Of a stretch of 64,000 nt of DNA, positions 53,158-62,900 are shown in pieces. The DNA is taken from the NCBI RefSeq assembly GCF_020736365.1, contig NZ_CP085988.1, positions 3,478,001 through 3,542,000 on the forward strand, given 5' to 3'. Every line of letters starts with the position of its first letter. Position 1 is the first letter of the stretch. The notes below the pieces were generated by a model. The model saw nothing but the letters and a program-made list of their open reading frames with translations, was not told the DNA's origin and made no database searches. Source of the DNA: Clostridium sp. M62/1. GTDB lineage: Bacteria; Bacillota; Clostridia; Lachnospirales; Lachnospiraceae. Position numbers and translations under genes: made by a program.

Positions 53158-53186
53158 GCGGTTACCTGCGGCAGTCCTGTAACCGC
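53158..53186. repeat. Inverted repeat at the right end of the inserted segment
   Basis: GCGGTTAC and GTAACCGC are perfect 8-base arms around a 13-base loop, placed 3 bases inside the direct-repeat copy at 53147-53154. It may be an end structure of the inserted segment. The other end has no matching structure. Confidence 0.5.
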
Positions 53187-53187
53187 A

Positions 53188-53233
53188 AAAAGCCCCGCCA
53201 GAAAGCGGTTTGTCCGCTCCCTGACGGGGCTTT
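53188..53233 (-). terminator. Terminator of the permease gene inside the insertion
   Basis: AAAGCCCCG-CAG and CTG-CGGGGCTTT pair as a stem, followed on the minus strand by TTTTTGCGG. It lies 24 bases after the permease stop and belongs to the inserted unit. Confidence 0.8.
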
Positions 53234-53257
53234 ATCTTTCGTATGGCTATTCTGTTT

Positions 53258-54679
53258 TTACTTTCTGTCTGTCTGCGTTTCAGCCTCCCCCTTCTCATTT
53301 GGAAGGAGCACATTCAGCAGAATGGCAACCAGAGCCGCCGGCACAATTCCAGAGCCTCCAAAAATAAGCTGCACTCCCTGGGGAAGATGGGAGAGCACCC
53401 CGCTGTTGGCTCCGATGCCATATCCGAGTCCAAGAGCCACAGATACAATCGTAATGCTCCTTGGCGTTAAAGGCTTCTTTGTGATAAGCTGAATTCCGCT
53501 CATGACAATGGATGAGAACATCATGACGGCTGCCCCGCCCAGCACGCTCTGAGGCATAATGGAAATCAGGGCCGCAAGCTTTGGGAGAAGCCCGCACAGA
53601 ATCAGGAAAACAGCTCCTGTGGCAAGGGCAAAGCGGTTTACGATCTTTGTCATGGTCACAAGCCCCACATTCTGGCTGAAGGAGGTGTTGGGAAGAACGC
53701 CGAAGAGAGCTGCAAAAGCGGAGCCAAGGCCATCACAGATAATTCCGCCGGACAGCTCTGTGTCTGTGGCCTCGCGGCCCATTCCTCCCTCTGTCACGCC
53801 GGAGATGTCTCCCACTGTCTCAACTGCCGTCACGATAAACATAATCATCACCGGAATTACGGCACGCCAGTCAAACACAGGCTTAACAGGCATGAGCCTG
53901 GGGATGGACACCCAGCCGGCCTCAGCTACCTTGTCCCAGTTGAGAACCCAGGCCTTCGTGTACTCCACGCCCTCAGCCGTGACACCGACAGTTGGAAGCA
54001 TAAGTCCCATAATCGCTGATGCAACATAGCCCACGATGATTCCGATCAGAATGGAAGAGGAGCTTGTCATGCCCTTTGTCCCATGCTTTAAAACAATAAT
54101 CACAACTAAAACCAGGGTTCCGAGAAAGAGGTTTTCAAGGCTTCCAAAATCCGGCGCCTTATCCCCTCCTCCAAAAGAATTGACGCCTACAGCTATCAGG
54201 GACAGTCCGATGGAGAGCACGACGGTTCCCGTCACCAGTGCCGGGAAAAACCGGCGAAGAGGCTTCAGGAAAAAACCCAGGATTCCCTCGAAAATTCCGC
54301 CCAGAATCGAGGCCATCATGATCGCCCCATAGGAGAGAATTCCTCCTCCCATCACACCCACGACGCTGTTAAATACGCCGATAAAGCCGGAGCTGGTTCC
54401 CATGATAATTGGAACTTTTCCGCCCACCGGGCCGATGGCATAGAGCTGAACCAGTGTCACGATTCCCGCCACCAGCATGGCATTCTGAAGCAGATCCACC
54501 TGAAGGCCGGCAAATTCCTGCGTATTGGCCAGGCCGCAGGCACCTGTGATAATCAGAAGAGGGGTAAGGTTTCCGACAAACATTGCCAGTACGTGCTGAA
54601 GTCCGAGAGGAATTGCTTTTCTGAGGGGAAGCTTCCCATAAAAGTCATACTCAGCTCCCTTTGTTTCCTTTTCACTCAT
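53258..54679 (-). CDS. Nucleobase:cation symporter-2 family permease (xanthine/uracil type), inside the insertion
   Basis: A 473-residue membrane protein with about 14 hydrophobic segments. The family features are GLQHVLAMFVGNLTPLLI near the N-terminus, a strongly conserved GVLPNTSFSQNVGLV (Asn-Thr/Ser-rich motif) and the C-terminal GLGYGIGANSGVL. The best start is the ATG at 54679, which has GGAG 9 bases upstream; another in-frame ATG lies two codons earlier. The gene carries its own promoter-like -10 (TATACT near 54731) and terminator. It occupies the segment inserted into the deacetylase gene. Xanthine, uric acid or uracil is the likely substrate; no purine riboswitch is seen. Confidence 0.88.
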   Translation of the reverse strand: MSEKETKGAEYDFYGKLPLRKAIPLGLQHVLAMFVGNLTPLLIITGACGLANTQEFAGLQVDLLQNAMLVAGIVTLVQLYAIGPVGGKVPIIMGTSSGFIGVFNSVVGVMGGGILSYGAIMMASILGGIFEGILGFFLKPLRRFFPALVTGTVVLSIGLSLIAVGVNSFGGGDKAPDFGSLENLFLGTLVLVVIIVLKHGTKGMTSSSSILIGIIVGYVASAIMGLMLPTVGVTAEGVEYTKAWVLNWDKVAEAGWVSIPRLMPVKPVFDWRAVIPVMIMFIVTAVETVGDISGVTEGGMGREATDTELSGGIICDGLGSAFAALFGVLPNTSFSQNVGLVTMTKIVNRFALATGAVFLILCGLLPKLAALISIMPQSVLGGAAVMMFSSIVMSGIQLITKKPLTPRSITIVSVALGLGYGIGANSGVLSHLPQGVQLIFGGSGIVPAALVAILLNVLLPNEKGEAETQTDRK

Positions 54680-54846
54680 TCTCATTTTCTCCTTTGAATT
54701 TTTACGTTTTCTTAACACAGCCTTAACAGTATACCGTATTTCTCTTTCCATGTACACAAAGGAGCTTTATTTTATTCATTAATTTTAATAATGGGATTTT
54801 CTATGAACTGCTTATAAATTGCCCTGCACAGCCGCATCCTTGCCCC

Positions 54847-55254
54847 TCCCCATGCCGCGTCAAAGGAAAGAGCCACCTGAGGCTTCTCTGTCTCCACGCA
54901 GTAAATAGGAAGCTTTCTGTCCTTTACCTGATAGTCCCTGCCCTGCCCTCCTGCGGAAAAAATCTGCCCGGACGAGGCCGGAGAAAGGGCTGCCTTTTCA
55001 TAGAGCCGTGTGATGCATCCGATGGAGAGAAGAACAAGAAATACCCAGAACAGCGCATTTTCCGGAAGGCACGGCAGGCTGAGCCGCCTGTTTCTCTGTC
55101 GGCCCTTCTGCTCTGAATCCCCGGCCGTTTTCTGCCGCAGCGGCTTCCCTGTTTCCCCGGAAAGCGGCATCAGACGGCCTGGCCCGCCGGCGTCTTTCTT
55201 TCTGCTGCTGCGTCTGCTTTTCCTCTCACTGTCCCTGAAAAATAAAAACCTCAT
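54847..55254 (-). pseudogene. Polysaccharide deacetylase, 5' part of a split gene
   Basis: The ATG at 55254 (GAGGAAA upstream) opens a frame with a basic N-terminus, one transmembrane segment (about residues 65-85) and the start of the NodB domain, KPQVALSFDAAWG, which carries the catalytic Asp. At 54847 the frame continues into unrelated sequence and stops at 54772. Joined to 53146-52559, it gives an unbroken 331-codon membrane-anchored deacetylase. The 8-base direct repeat copy is at 54847-54854. Possible role: peptidoglycan or cell-wall polysaccharide deacetylation. Confidence 0.85.
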
Positions 55255-55363
55255 TGTTTTTCCTCGGCAAAAAGCTGTTATTACCATGTTACGCAGCTCT
55301 TATTTCCCCTAGAACGTTTCAGATATGGAATCCGGCCTGAGGCACGCCTGAAATTTTTGACCT

Positions 55364-56197
55364 TTAATCCTGATAACGGGACTTCAGTAGGGCGATCTCT
55401 CTGGCATAGCCGTCCAGATCGTTTGGTGTTTCCAGATAAAAGGGCAGGCGCTTAAGCGCCGGATGGTTGATCACCCGCACAAGGGCCTCCAGCCCTATCT
55501 GTCCCTCCCCGATTCTGGCATGGCGGTCCTTGTGGGCACCCAGGGGATTCTGGCTGTCATTCAGATGGATGGCTTTAAGCCTGGAAAGGCCGATCACCCG
55601 GTCAAATTCTGTCAGCACCTCATCCAGATGGTTTACAATGTCATATCCCCCATCCCAGACATGGCAGGTGTCCAGGCAGACGCCCATCTTTTCACTGAGC
55701 GCTACCCGATCAAGGATTTCCCGAAGCTCCTCAAAGCTCCTTCCCACCTCGCTCCCCTTGCCGGCCATAGTTTCCAGAAGTACGGTGGTGGTCTGCTCCG
55801 GCTTCAGAATCGCGTTGAGCATGCCGGCAATGTATTCAATCCCTGTCTCCACTCCCTGCTTCACATGGCTGCCTGGATGGAAGTTGTAGAGGTTTCCCGG
55901 TGTAAACTCCATCCTTCTCAGGTCATCCTCCATGGTGTTTCTGGCAAACACCCGGATGCTCTCATCTGCCGAGCAGCCGTTGAGGGTATAGGGGGCGTGG
56001 GCCAGCAGGGGAACAATGTCCTCCTGGCGTGAAAATTCCAGAAATGCCCTCACGTCCTCCGGGTCGATTTCTTTTGCATTTCCTCCCCGGGGATTCCTTG
56101 TAAAAAACTGGAAGGTTCCGGCATCAATCTTTTTTGCCTCCCTTCCCATCGCCAGATACCCTTTGGCCGATGAGAGATGGCACCCGATTCTAAGCAT
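55364..56197 (-). CDS. nfo: Endonuclease IV (deoxyribonuclease IV)
   Basis: A 277-residue AP endonuclease of base excision repair. Family motifs are [65 protein letters not shown] and [24 protein letters not shown]. The ATG at 56197 (GGAGGAAG upstream) overlaps the end of the ABC permease gene by 8 bases, so nfo appears to be transcribed with the ABC exporter, an unusual context. Confidence 0.95.
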   Translation of the reverse strand: MLRIGCHLSSAKGYLAMGREAKKIDAGTFQFFTRNPRGGNAKEIDPEDVRAFLEFSRQEDIVPLLAHAPYTLNGCSADESIRVFARNTMEDDLRRMEFTPGNLYNFHPGSHVKQGVETGIEYIAGMLNAILKPEQTTTVLLETMAGKGSEVGRSFEELREILDRVALSEKMGVCLDTCHVWDGGYDIVNHLDEVLTEFDRVIGLSRLKAIHLNDSQNPLGAHKDRHARIGEGQIGLEALVRVINHPALKRLPFYLETPNDLDGYAREIALLKSRYQD

Positions 56198-57194
56198 GGT
56201 CTCTTCCTCCTTTTCTCCTGTCATTTTTTCTGTGATTTTCTCTGCCGTTTTCTCTGTCCTGCAGTTCCTGCTTTCCTGCTCTCCCTCTGCCTCCTGTCCG
56301 CCCTGCTCCCCGGATCGGCGTTACAGCCGACACCGCTATGGCAATGAGAATCACTGCCGCAGCGATCTGAAGAAAAATACTGAGCCCTGTCCAGTGCTCA
56401 ATAATAAAATTTTCAGGGTGAGAGCCAAACAGCTGCTCCAGTGTCCCCGCCACGTCGCTGTTTCCTGCCTGTTTATTGATCATCGCGTAAAAAGTAACAG
56501 CCGGATTCATAAGAAGCAGATAAAGGCTTCCCCCTGATGTGGCCTGTCTTGTCACACTGTCAACGGCAGTCATATAGCTGCTGATCTCATTCTGGGACAT
56601 CCGATAGGTAAACACATTGACGGCATAGGTACCAGCTACCAGAAACACAATGGTGACGTAGGAGCATACATTTGCCATGGTGGAGCGCTTAAACAGAGAG
56701 GAAAAAAACACTCCGATGCCCCCTGACAGCAGCGCTACCGTGACAAAGCACAGGAGCAAAAGGGCCATGTCCGTCACAGTAATTCCTCCGTACACAAATA
56801 CCAGAGCAAGGGCAGGAAAGCTGGACAGCACCAGAAGCAGCATGGAAGTAAAGGCCGCGGCCAGCTTGCCCAGCACAATTTCCCCGGGCTTCATAGTTGT
56901 GGTCAGCATCAAATCAAGGGTCTGCCTCTCCCTCTCTCCGCTGATACTGTTGGAGGTCATGGCCGGCATAATGAACATGAGCATGGCAAACTCGATGGAA
57001 GCCACAAACACATACAGTTCAAGAAATCTCGAATACTGGATCTCCGCCGTCATCTTCACCTGATCCACCACGGAATACATATTAAAAAGCGCAACTGCGC
57101 TGAGGATTCCATTAAAAATAAGCAGAACCATGGCCATACGGATGCTTCTGCTGCTCACCTTCAGCTCTCTTTTATAAACCGGGTTCATTTTCAT
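56190..57194 (-). CDS. ABC-2 type exporter permease
   Basis: A 334-residue membrane protein with six or more transmembrane segments and the ABC-2 features [18 protein letters not shown] at the N-terminus and an [15 protein letters not shown] coupling helix. A Gly/Arg-rich tail follows the last helix. It overlaps the ATPase gene by 23 bases. The exported substrate is unknown. It resembles the GldF/NosY group. Confidence 0.82.
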   Translation of the reverse strand: MKMNPVYKRELKVSSRSIRMAMVLLIFNGILSAVALFNMYSVVDQVKMTAEIQYSRFLELYVFVASIEFAMLMFIMPAMTSNSISGERERQTLDLMLTTTMKPGEIVLGKLAAAFTSMLLLVLSSFPALALVFVYGGITVTDMALLLLCFVTVALLSGGIGVFFSSLFKRSTMANVCSYVTIVFLVAGTYAVNVFTYRMSQNEISSYMTAVDSVTRQATSGGSLYLLLMNPAVTFYAMINKQAGNSDVAGTLEQLFGSHPENFIIEHWTGLSIFLQIAAAVILIAIAVSAVTPIRGAGRTGGRGRAGKQELQDRENGRENHRKNDRRKGGRDHA

Positions 57195-58134
57195 GTATCA
57201 GCACCGCCTTTTCACCTGCATGGTCTGTAATCTGCATAAAGATGGTTTCCAGGCTCCCCTTCTCCCGCATGAAGCCGCTCACCATTACGTCCGCGTCCAC
57301 AAGCTGCTGGAGAAGCAGGGCCTCATCCTGCCTGTCCCCGTTAAACCCCACCTTGATCTCCTCTCCCTTTAAAGAAATGGTCTGAACACAGGGATGGCTC
57401 CGCAGAATCGCCATAGCCGTTTCCCGTCCTCTGTATATGGAAATCAGCAGCGGATTGGAGGAATTGACCTTTTCCAGGATCTGATCCATGCTTCCGGTAA
57501 GCACCATTCTCCCCTGTTCAATAATCCCAATGCTTGTGCACATCTCAGACAGCTCAGAGAGAATATGGGAGCTGACGAGAAGCGTTTTTCCCTGTTCCCG
57601 CAGCTCCTTTAAAATTCCGGTGAACTCCAGCCTTGTCCTGGGATCGAGGCCGGAGGCCGGCTCATCTAACACCACAAGCTCCGGATCATGGATCAGAGCT
57701 CTTGCCAGGCAGAGCCTCTGTTTCATTCCCCTGGAAAGGCCGTCCACAAAGAAATCTGCCTTGTCCTCCAGCTTCATCTGCTCCAGCAGTGTTTCACACC
57801 GTCTTCTGGCACCCATTCCCTCCAGCCCGTAGCAGGAAGCAAAAAATTCCATATATTCGGATACCTTCAGGTTATCATAGACACCGAAGGAGTCCGGCAC
57901 ATAACCCATTTTTTCCTTCAGGCATCTCTGTTCCCGTATCCCGTCCATTCCGTCTATGACAATGCTGCCGCTGTCCGGCGCCAGCAGTCCGGTGATAATT
58001 TTAATTGTAGTGGTCTTTCCGGCTCCGTTGGGCCCTACAAAGCCGAACAGCTCCCCCTTCCCTATCGTCATGTTCAGGCCGTCCAGGGCCTGAAAGTTTC
58101 CGTATTTCTTGCGCAGATCTCTGATTTCCAGCAT
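57172..58134 (-). CDS. ABC exporter ATP-binding protein
   Basis: A 320-residue ATPase with Walker A GPNGAGKTT, signature LSRGMKQRLCLARAL, Walker B LVVLDEPASGLDPRTR and the H-loop SSHILSEL. A C-terminal extension of about 90 residues is typical of exporters of the CcmA/NodI/GldA group. Its start overlaps the stop of the 841-codon gene by one base (TAATG), so the three genes form one unit. Confidence 0.9.
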   Translation of the reverse strand: MLEIRDLRKKYGNFQALDGLNMTIGKGELFGFVGPNGAGKTTTIKIITGLLAPDSGSIVIDGMDGIREQRCLKEKMGYVPDSFGVYDNLKVSEYMEFFASCYGLEGMGARRRCETLLEQMKLEDKADFFVDGLSRGMKQRLCLARALIHDPELVVLDEPASGLDPRTRLEFTGILKELREQGKTLLVSSHILSELSEMCTSIGIIEQGRMVLTGSMDQILEKVNSSNPLLISIYRGRETAMAILRSHPCVQTISLKGEEIKVGFNGDRQDEALLLQQLVDADVMVSGFMREKGSLETIFMQITDHAGEKAVLIHENEPGL

Positions 58135-60656
58135 TAACTTTCCCTCCCTGTGACATAGAGTACCGGGAGTATCATGTTCCAGGCCGTATCGCTCTTTGCC
58201 TCTCCCGAATATCTGACTGTGATGGAATTAGACGGTGACAGGTAGGGCCTCAGCTCCTCTTTCGTGTACACGGTCTTTGTCAGATCCATCCTGTCATTTC
58301 TTCCCGTTTCGTAGTTGTAAAAGTACATTGAGCCGTCAAACTTTTCCAGATACTGATACCTTGGATTATCCACAAACTCCGGTGAAATCCAGTCCATCGT
58401 CAGACTGTCGATTTCCAGATTGCTTCCCAGGAAATACTCAAGCACCAGAGGCTCTGAGGGTTCTCCCACATACACTGTATTTCCCCTCTGGTCATAGCTG
58501 CCGGAGCGAATCTTCGGGTACTGCTCCAGAGCACAGCGGTAGGTCCTTCCATCCGCTTTCTGGTTTACGGGAATCCTGGCTGTGGTTAATGTGAGTCCCT
58601 CTGTCTCAAAAGTGTCTGACGCCAGGAAATCAGGCTTCTCCTCTTCCGAATGGAACGCGATCAGCCTGGCATCTGAAAAGTATTCGTTCATATCAGAATC
58701 CAGATAAAACGTAAGGAGCTTAGACTTATCCTGTGACTCCAGATATTTTTCATCCGATATATCCGCCCGGCTGTACTGGTCTGCTCCTGTGACCATCTCT
58801 GCGAGGGCATATTTGTAAGAGACAGGAAATGTCAGTACCTCCAGTCCGTCCAGCTCTTTCTTCTCACCCGGTTCCATATCGCCCAGAAAAACCGCCTTCC
58901 CATAGAGAAGCAGCATGGCGTTTTCTATCCTCATGTCAGAATGATTCACAATGGTGCCGGAAATCTTTCCGTCGTAAAAGGTGACTGAGCTGGAAGGCGC
59001 CCTGTTTTCCAGCCCCTCCTTCTTTTTCAGGACAAATAATCCGGGCTCAAAAGCCACAGAATCCCTCACCCGGATCTCTGTCTTAGCCTCATCCAGGGAA
59101 ACAGCAGTCTGATATCTCTCCCTTCCTGTGAATACAGCCGGCTTATTTGACTCATAAAAATAGTTTTTGGTGACAGGGCGCACCGTATATTCCGGATTCA
59201 GCTCTACTGTATACGGCGTATTGTAGGGGCTCCGCACATTAATATAGGTTTCCCGCTCCACCTCATCATCGCCATAGCTCTCCACCGTCGCATAGGTAAA
59301 AAACGGAGCCGTAAACCTTGTTTTTGCCCCCATGGCGTAAATCACCCCTGTAAATATCACTGCCAGCACAGCCACGCTCACCATGTAGTAATTCTGGCAG
59401 GACTTCCGTTTCAGATAGAGATAGAGGACCGGGCCAATCAGGACAATATACACCAGAATTACCGCCGTATAGAGGCCTACCTTCGGCAGGCGCGCCACAT
59501 TCCCCGTATTAATCAGTGACTGAATGGAGTAATACAGGTTGGACAGGCTGTAATACTGGTCCTGAGCCAAATACTGAATTGTTTCCTTTCCCATGATCTG
59601 CTGAAACAGCCCCTCCAGGACAACAGGATTCTGCGCGCACACTTCTGCAATATCCGCCAGCCCAAAGGCGGTGAACACAATCTGCCCGTTTCCCTGATTC
59701 TTTTTTGTCACAACAGAGGTACTGCCGCTTGAGAGGACCACACGTCCTTCCTTTACCCCAAAATCCACACAGTCAGCAGACACCATGACAGCCCGGCTGT
59801 CCTCCTCGGGACCGCTCAGTTCTATTTCCCTGCTGCTGATATTTCCAGCATCCGCTTCCAGAAACCTGCTTCCCAGTCTTCCCAGATTCTTCTCAAGCTG
59901 AGCTCCTGTTCCGAAAAGAAGGGTTCCCCCTTCCTCCACCCAGGAAAAGACAGCCTCCTCCTGCTCCTGTGTCAGAGTATTCCAGTCAAAATCATCTACC
60001 ACAACCAGGTCAAACTGATCAAGTCCCAGCTCATTTTCCGGGATCTTTTCCGCTGTCAGCGGAACAAGCCTTGTCCTCAGCGTCCCGTAATTGAATCCGG
60101 CATCGTCCAGATAATCCAGACTGTCCGGATCGTCGCTGAGGGCTCCCACAAACATCACAGCCGATTCGGAGGAAATATCCAGCTTCAGTCTCTTTCTGAC
60201 AACCTCATTTTCCTCCCAGTCCAGAAGGGAGAGAAAAATCTGATCATTCTCCACACCCAGAGGAACGTAATACTCTTCTGTCTTTTTTTCTCCCGGCTTT
60301 AACTCCACCGGATACTCATACTGGTATACCTCCATGTTGGATTCCAGGGTAAGAATTCTGAGAGTGCCTGTGAATGCGCTCCCTTTTTCGTTGGAATAGG
60401 ATACCTCTATGGGAAGATACCTTCCTTCCCTGGCCTCGCCTCCAAAGCCATAGTCCGCCTCTACGGTTACCTGGCTGCCCCCCTCTGTGAAAGCCCCTGA
60501 GGCGTAAGCTGTCAGGCCGGCTTTTGGAGCGGACAGGCCCAGAATGAGACAGAGCAGGAAAAGGGCAAAAAATGTTCCCTTTTCTCGTTTTTTTCTGCTG
60601 CCTTTCCCTTCCGCTGTCGCTTTGCCCATCTTTTTTTGCGCCTCCCGATTTTCCAT
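58134..60656 (-). CDS. Large membrane-anchored protein of unknown function with an amidotransferase-like fold region
   Basis: An 840-residue protein with an N-terminal signal/anchor segment (about residues 28-52), an extracellular beta-rich part, a Rossmann-like stretch (about 213-330, FDLVVVDDFDWNTLTQEQ and WVEEGGTLLFGTG) that resembles the amidotransferase-like domain of membrane accessory proteins, and two transmembrane helices (395-416, 425-443) followed by a long extracellular tail. I recognise no named family. It lies directly upstream of the ABC exporter genes and downstream of the two-component genes. A second good start (ATG at 60629, GGGAGG upstream) would shorten it by 9 residues. 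Confidence 0.7.
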   Translation of the reverse strand: MENREAQKKMGKATAEGKGSRKKREKGTFFALFLLCLILGLSAPKAGLTAYASGAFTEGGSQVTVEADYGFGGEAREGRYLPIEVSYSNEKGSAFTGTLRILTLESNMEVYQYEYPVELKPGEKKTEEYYVPLGVENDQIFLSLLDWEENEVVRKRLKLDISSESAVMFVGALSDDPDSLDYLDDAGFNYGTLRTRLVPLTAEKIPENELGLDQFDLVVVDDFDWNTLTQEQEEAVFSWVEEGGTLLFGTGAQLEKNLGRLGSRFLEADAGNISSREIELSGPEEDSRAVMVSADCVDFGVKEGRVVLSSGSTSVVTKKNQGNGQIVFTAFGLADIAEVCAQNPVVLEGLFQQIMGKETIQYLAQDQYYSLSNLYYSIQSLINTGNVARLPKVGLYTAVILVYIVLIGPVLYLYLKRKSCQNYYMVSVAVLAVIFTGVIYAMGAKTRFTAPFFTYATVESYGDDEVERETYINVRSPYNTPYTVELNPEYTVRPVTKNYFYESNKPAVFTGRERYQTAVSLDEAKTEIRVRDSVAFEPGLFVLKKKEGLENRAPSSSVTFYDGKISGTIVNHSDMRIENAMLLLYGKAVFLGDMEPGEKKELDGLEVLTFPVSYKYALAEMVTGADQYSRADISDEKYLESQDKSKLLTFYLDSDMNEYFSDARLIAFHSEEEKPDFLASDTFETEGLTLTTARIPVNQKADGRTYRCALEQYPKIRSGSYDQRGNTVYVGEPSEPLVLEYFLGSNLEIDSLTMDWISPEFVDNPRYQYLEKFDGSMYFYNYETGRNDRMDLTKTVYTKEELRPYLSPSNSITVRYSGEAKSDTAWNMILPVLYVTGRES

Positions 60657-60724
60657 CAATTCCTGATGTATTATTTTTTCACACTTCCCCGCCCGGAAAG
60701 TTTCCCTGCTGTCTGCCCGGCCTT

Positions 60725-61861
60725 CTACTGGGCTACCTCGAAGTTTTCTTTATTGACGTCAAAATGCACTTTGAGCTTGACGGTAAATACCGTCCCGTCC
60801 AGATCGCTCTTCACCTGGATTGTCCCTCCGTGCATGTCCACCACGCTCTTGGCAATGGCGAGTCCAAGCCCTGTGCCCCCGGTATGGGTGGAGCGAGACT
60901 GCTCCACACGGTAAAATTTGTTGAATATCAAAGGCAGCTCATCAGCCGGAATCACGTATCCGTAGTTCGTTACAGAGACAGACACGACCTCATCGCCTGC
61001 GTGAATCTGCACCAGTACCCGCTTTCCGTCTGCCCCGTATTTGATGGCATTGTTGATCAGATTGTCAAACAGCCGGGCCAGAAGGTTTCCATCTGCGTCA
61101 ATCACCTTGGCAGGCACATTGCTGTGCAGCTCATAGGACAGGTTTCTGTCTACAAAGTTGGGATAGAACTCCTCCAGCAACTGTCCCAGCAGCTTGACAA
61201 TATCCACTTTTCCCACATGCATCGAGAGCTTGCCGTAATTCATCTTGGTAAATCCAAACAGATCCTCGATGAGCTTTTCCAGCCTTTTGGCTTTCGCATA
61301 GGCGATATCGATGTACTTCTTCTGGATCTCAGGCGGAAGCTCGGTTTTTCCCGATAAAAGCTCCAGATATCCGATAATGGAGGTGAGGGGCGTCCTGAGA
61401 TCGTGGGCCACATTGGTGATCAGCTCATTTTTCGTCCGCTCAGCCTCCCTCTCCTTTTCCATCAGCCGCCGGATGTCTTCCACCATACGGTTCAGGTTGA
61501 CAGCCATGGCCGTAAATTCATCATCTCCCTTTACCTCGATATTCGTGTTCAGATCTCCCTCGGAAATATCACGGATTGCAGTGGAAATCCTGGACAGATA
61601 CTTCAGATGCTTTTCCTGCAGCCTCAGAAAAATCAGAGAAAAGATCCCGATCCCTGCCAGCACATAGAGCAGAGCCATGATCGGTCCCAGATTCATAAGT
61701 TCCAGAAGGAACGAATCTGATTCCATCCGTCTGAGATATTCCGCCACCATGCTCACATTTGCAATCAGAAAAATCTCTATCAGGCAGGTGAGAAGTGTGG
61801 CATAAACTATATTTGTCACTGTGCGCGCCCGAAAGCGCCTGCTCATATCACTATTTTTCAA
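60725..61861 (-). CDS. Sensor histidine kinase (VanS/PhoR type)
   Basis: A 378-residue membrane kinase with two transmembrane segments (about 15-37 and 60-80), a HAMP domain (80-135), HisKA with NVAHDLRTPLTSIIGYL (His153), N-box NLINNAIKYG and G-box TGGTGLGLAIAKSVV. The extracellular loop is only about 20 residues, so it probably senses the membrane or a partner such as the ABC exporter. The TTG at 61861 (TAGGA upstream) is the preferred start and overlaps the regulator gene by 11 bases. Confidence 0.92.
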   Translation of the reverse strand: MKNSDMSRRFRARTVTNIVYATLLTCLIEIFLIANVSMVAEYLRRMESDSFLLELMNLGPIMALLYVLAGIGIFSLIFLRLQEKHLKYLSRISTAIRDISEGDLNTNIEVKGDDEFTAMAVNLNRMVEDIRRLMEKEREAERTKNELITNVAHDLRTPLTSIIGYLELLSGKTELPPEIQKKYIDIAYAKAKRLEKLIEDLFGFTKMNYGKLSMHVGKVDIVKLLGQLLEEFYPNFVDRNLSYELHSNVPAKVIDADGNLLARLFDNLINNAIKYGADGKRVLVQIHAGDEVVSVSVTNYGYVIPADELPLIFNKFYRVEQSRSTHTGGTGLGLAIAKSVVDMHGGTIQVKSDLDGTVFTVKLKVHFDVNKENFEVAQ

Positions 61862-62555
61862 TTTTGTATCCTACCCCCCAGACGGTAGTGATGATTTTGT
61901 TCTGCCGCGTGTCCTCCTTCATCTTGCCCCGGAGGCGGCGGATATGTACCATGACCGTATTATTGGCCTCATAGACCTTTTCATTCCAGACCTTTTCAAA
62001 AATCTCATCTGTGCTGAACACACGGCCCGGATTGGAGGCTAACAGATAGAGAATGTCAAATTCGATCGGGGTGAGCTTAATCTCCTCGTCATACACGGTG
62101 ACCTTGTGATTGTCCTTGTTGATGACAAGGCCCCTGATGGAAATCTCATTTTTCGCGCCCTGCAGCGCGCTGCTCTGCGGATTCAGCTGCGTGTAGCGGC
62201 GCAGCTGGGATTTCACCCTGGCCGTCAGCTCCAGAGGGTTGAAGGGCTTTACCACATAGTCGTCGGCCCCTGTCCCCAGTCCCAGAATTTTGTCCAGATC
62301 GGTGGAGCGCGCGCTCAGCATGATGATGGGGATATTGTTTGTTTCCCGGATCTTCCTGCACATTTCCAGGCCGTCCATTCCCGGCATCATAATATCCAGA
62401 AGCACCAGGTGGATGTTCTCCCTGTCGAGAATGTCAAGACCCTCCTTTGCATTCTCCGCCTTAAAAACCCTGTATCCGTCGCTGACCAGATAGATCTCTA
62501 CCAAATCTGCGATCTCCTTCTCGTCATCCACTACCAGTATATTAATTTCTGCCAT
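61851..62555 (-). CDS. Response regulator, OmpR/PhoB type (VanR-like)
   Basis: A 234-residue regulator. The receiver has VVDDEKE, phosphoacceptor Asp54 (LLDIMMPGMDG) and the KPFNPLEL loop. The C-terminal winged helix has LTPIEFDILYLLASNPGRVFS and the VMVHIRRLRGKM recognition helix. It is the first gene of the two-component/ABC exporter operon. The 345-base gap 62556-62900 holds the ppk1 terminator and no gene. Confidence 0.93.
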   Translation of the reverse strand: MAEINILVVDDEKEIADLVEIYLVSDGYRVFKAENAKEGLDILDRENIHLVLLDIMMPGMDGLEMCRKIRETNNIPIIMLSARSTDLDKILGLGTGADDYVVKPFNPLELTARVKSQLRRYTQLNPQSSALQGAKNEISIRGLVINKDNHKVTVYDEEIKLTPIEFDILYLLASNPGRVFSTDEIFEKVWNEKVYEANNTVMVHIRRLRGKMKEDTRQNKIITTVWGVGYKIEK

Positions 62556-62835
62556 GAAAAAACCTCCCTTGTCTGTATGCTGAGCCTTCCGCGTCTTTCT
62601 GCTCTCCCGCTTCCTCCGATCGCAGCCGACTTTAACAACAGTTTACCATAAGAGCGGAAAAATTGCTTTACTTTTCTCTTACATTTGAGCAAAGATGGCA
62701 GACCCGCATCAGCTCCCCTCCCTCACGAGCGAGAAGCTTGCCTGCATTTCGCGCCGGCACGGCTTGGAGGCAGACATTTCCAGCGGAAAATCCGGCCTTA
62801 CCTCTTCTTTCAGATGGGAAAAGTGGGAAAAGAAG

Positions 62836-62891
62836 GAAAGCCCGCCGCCAGACAGGCCCTGACTCTGGGCTGTGTCTGACGGCGGGCTTTC
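62836..62891. terminator. Terminator of ppk1, possibly bidirectional
   Basis: GAAAGCCCGCCG and CGGCGGGCTTTC with an inner CAGACA/TGTCTG extension form a strong GC-rich stem 9 bases after the ppk1 stop. Pyrimidine-rich sequence follows on both strands. Confidence 0.75.
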
Positions 62892-62900
62892 TCTCTTTTA

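Noticed and set aside
54680..54854. Purine riboswitch before the nucleobase permease
   Set aside because: The leader is AT-rich without the conserved loop-loop sequences of the purine aptamer.
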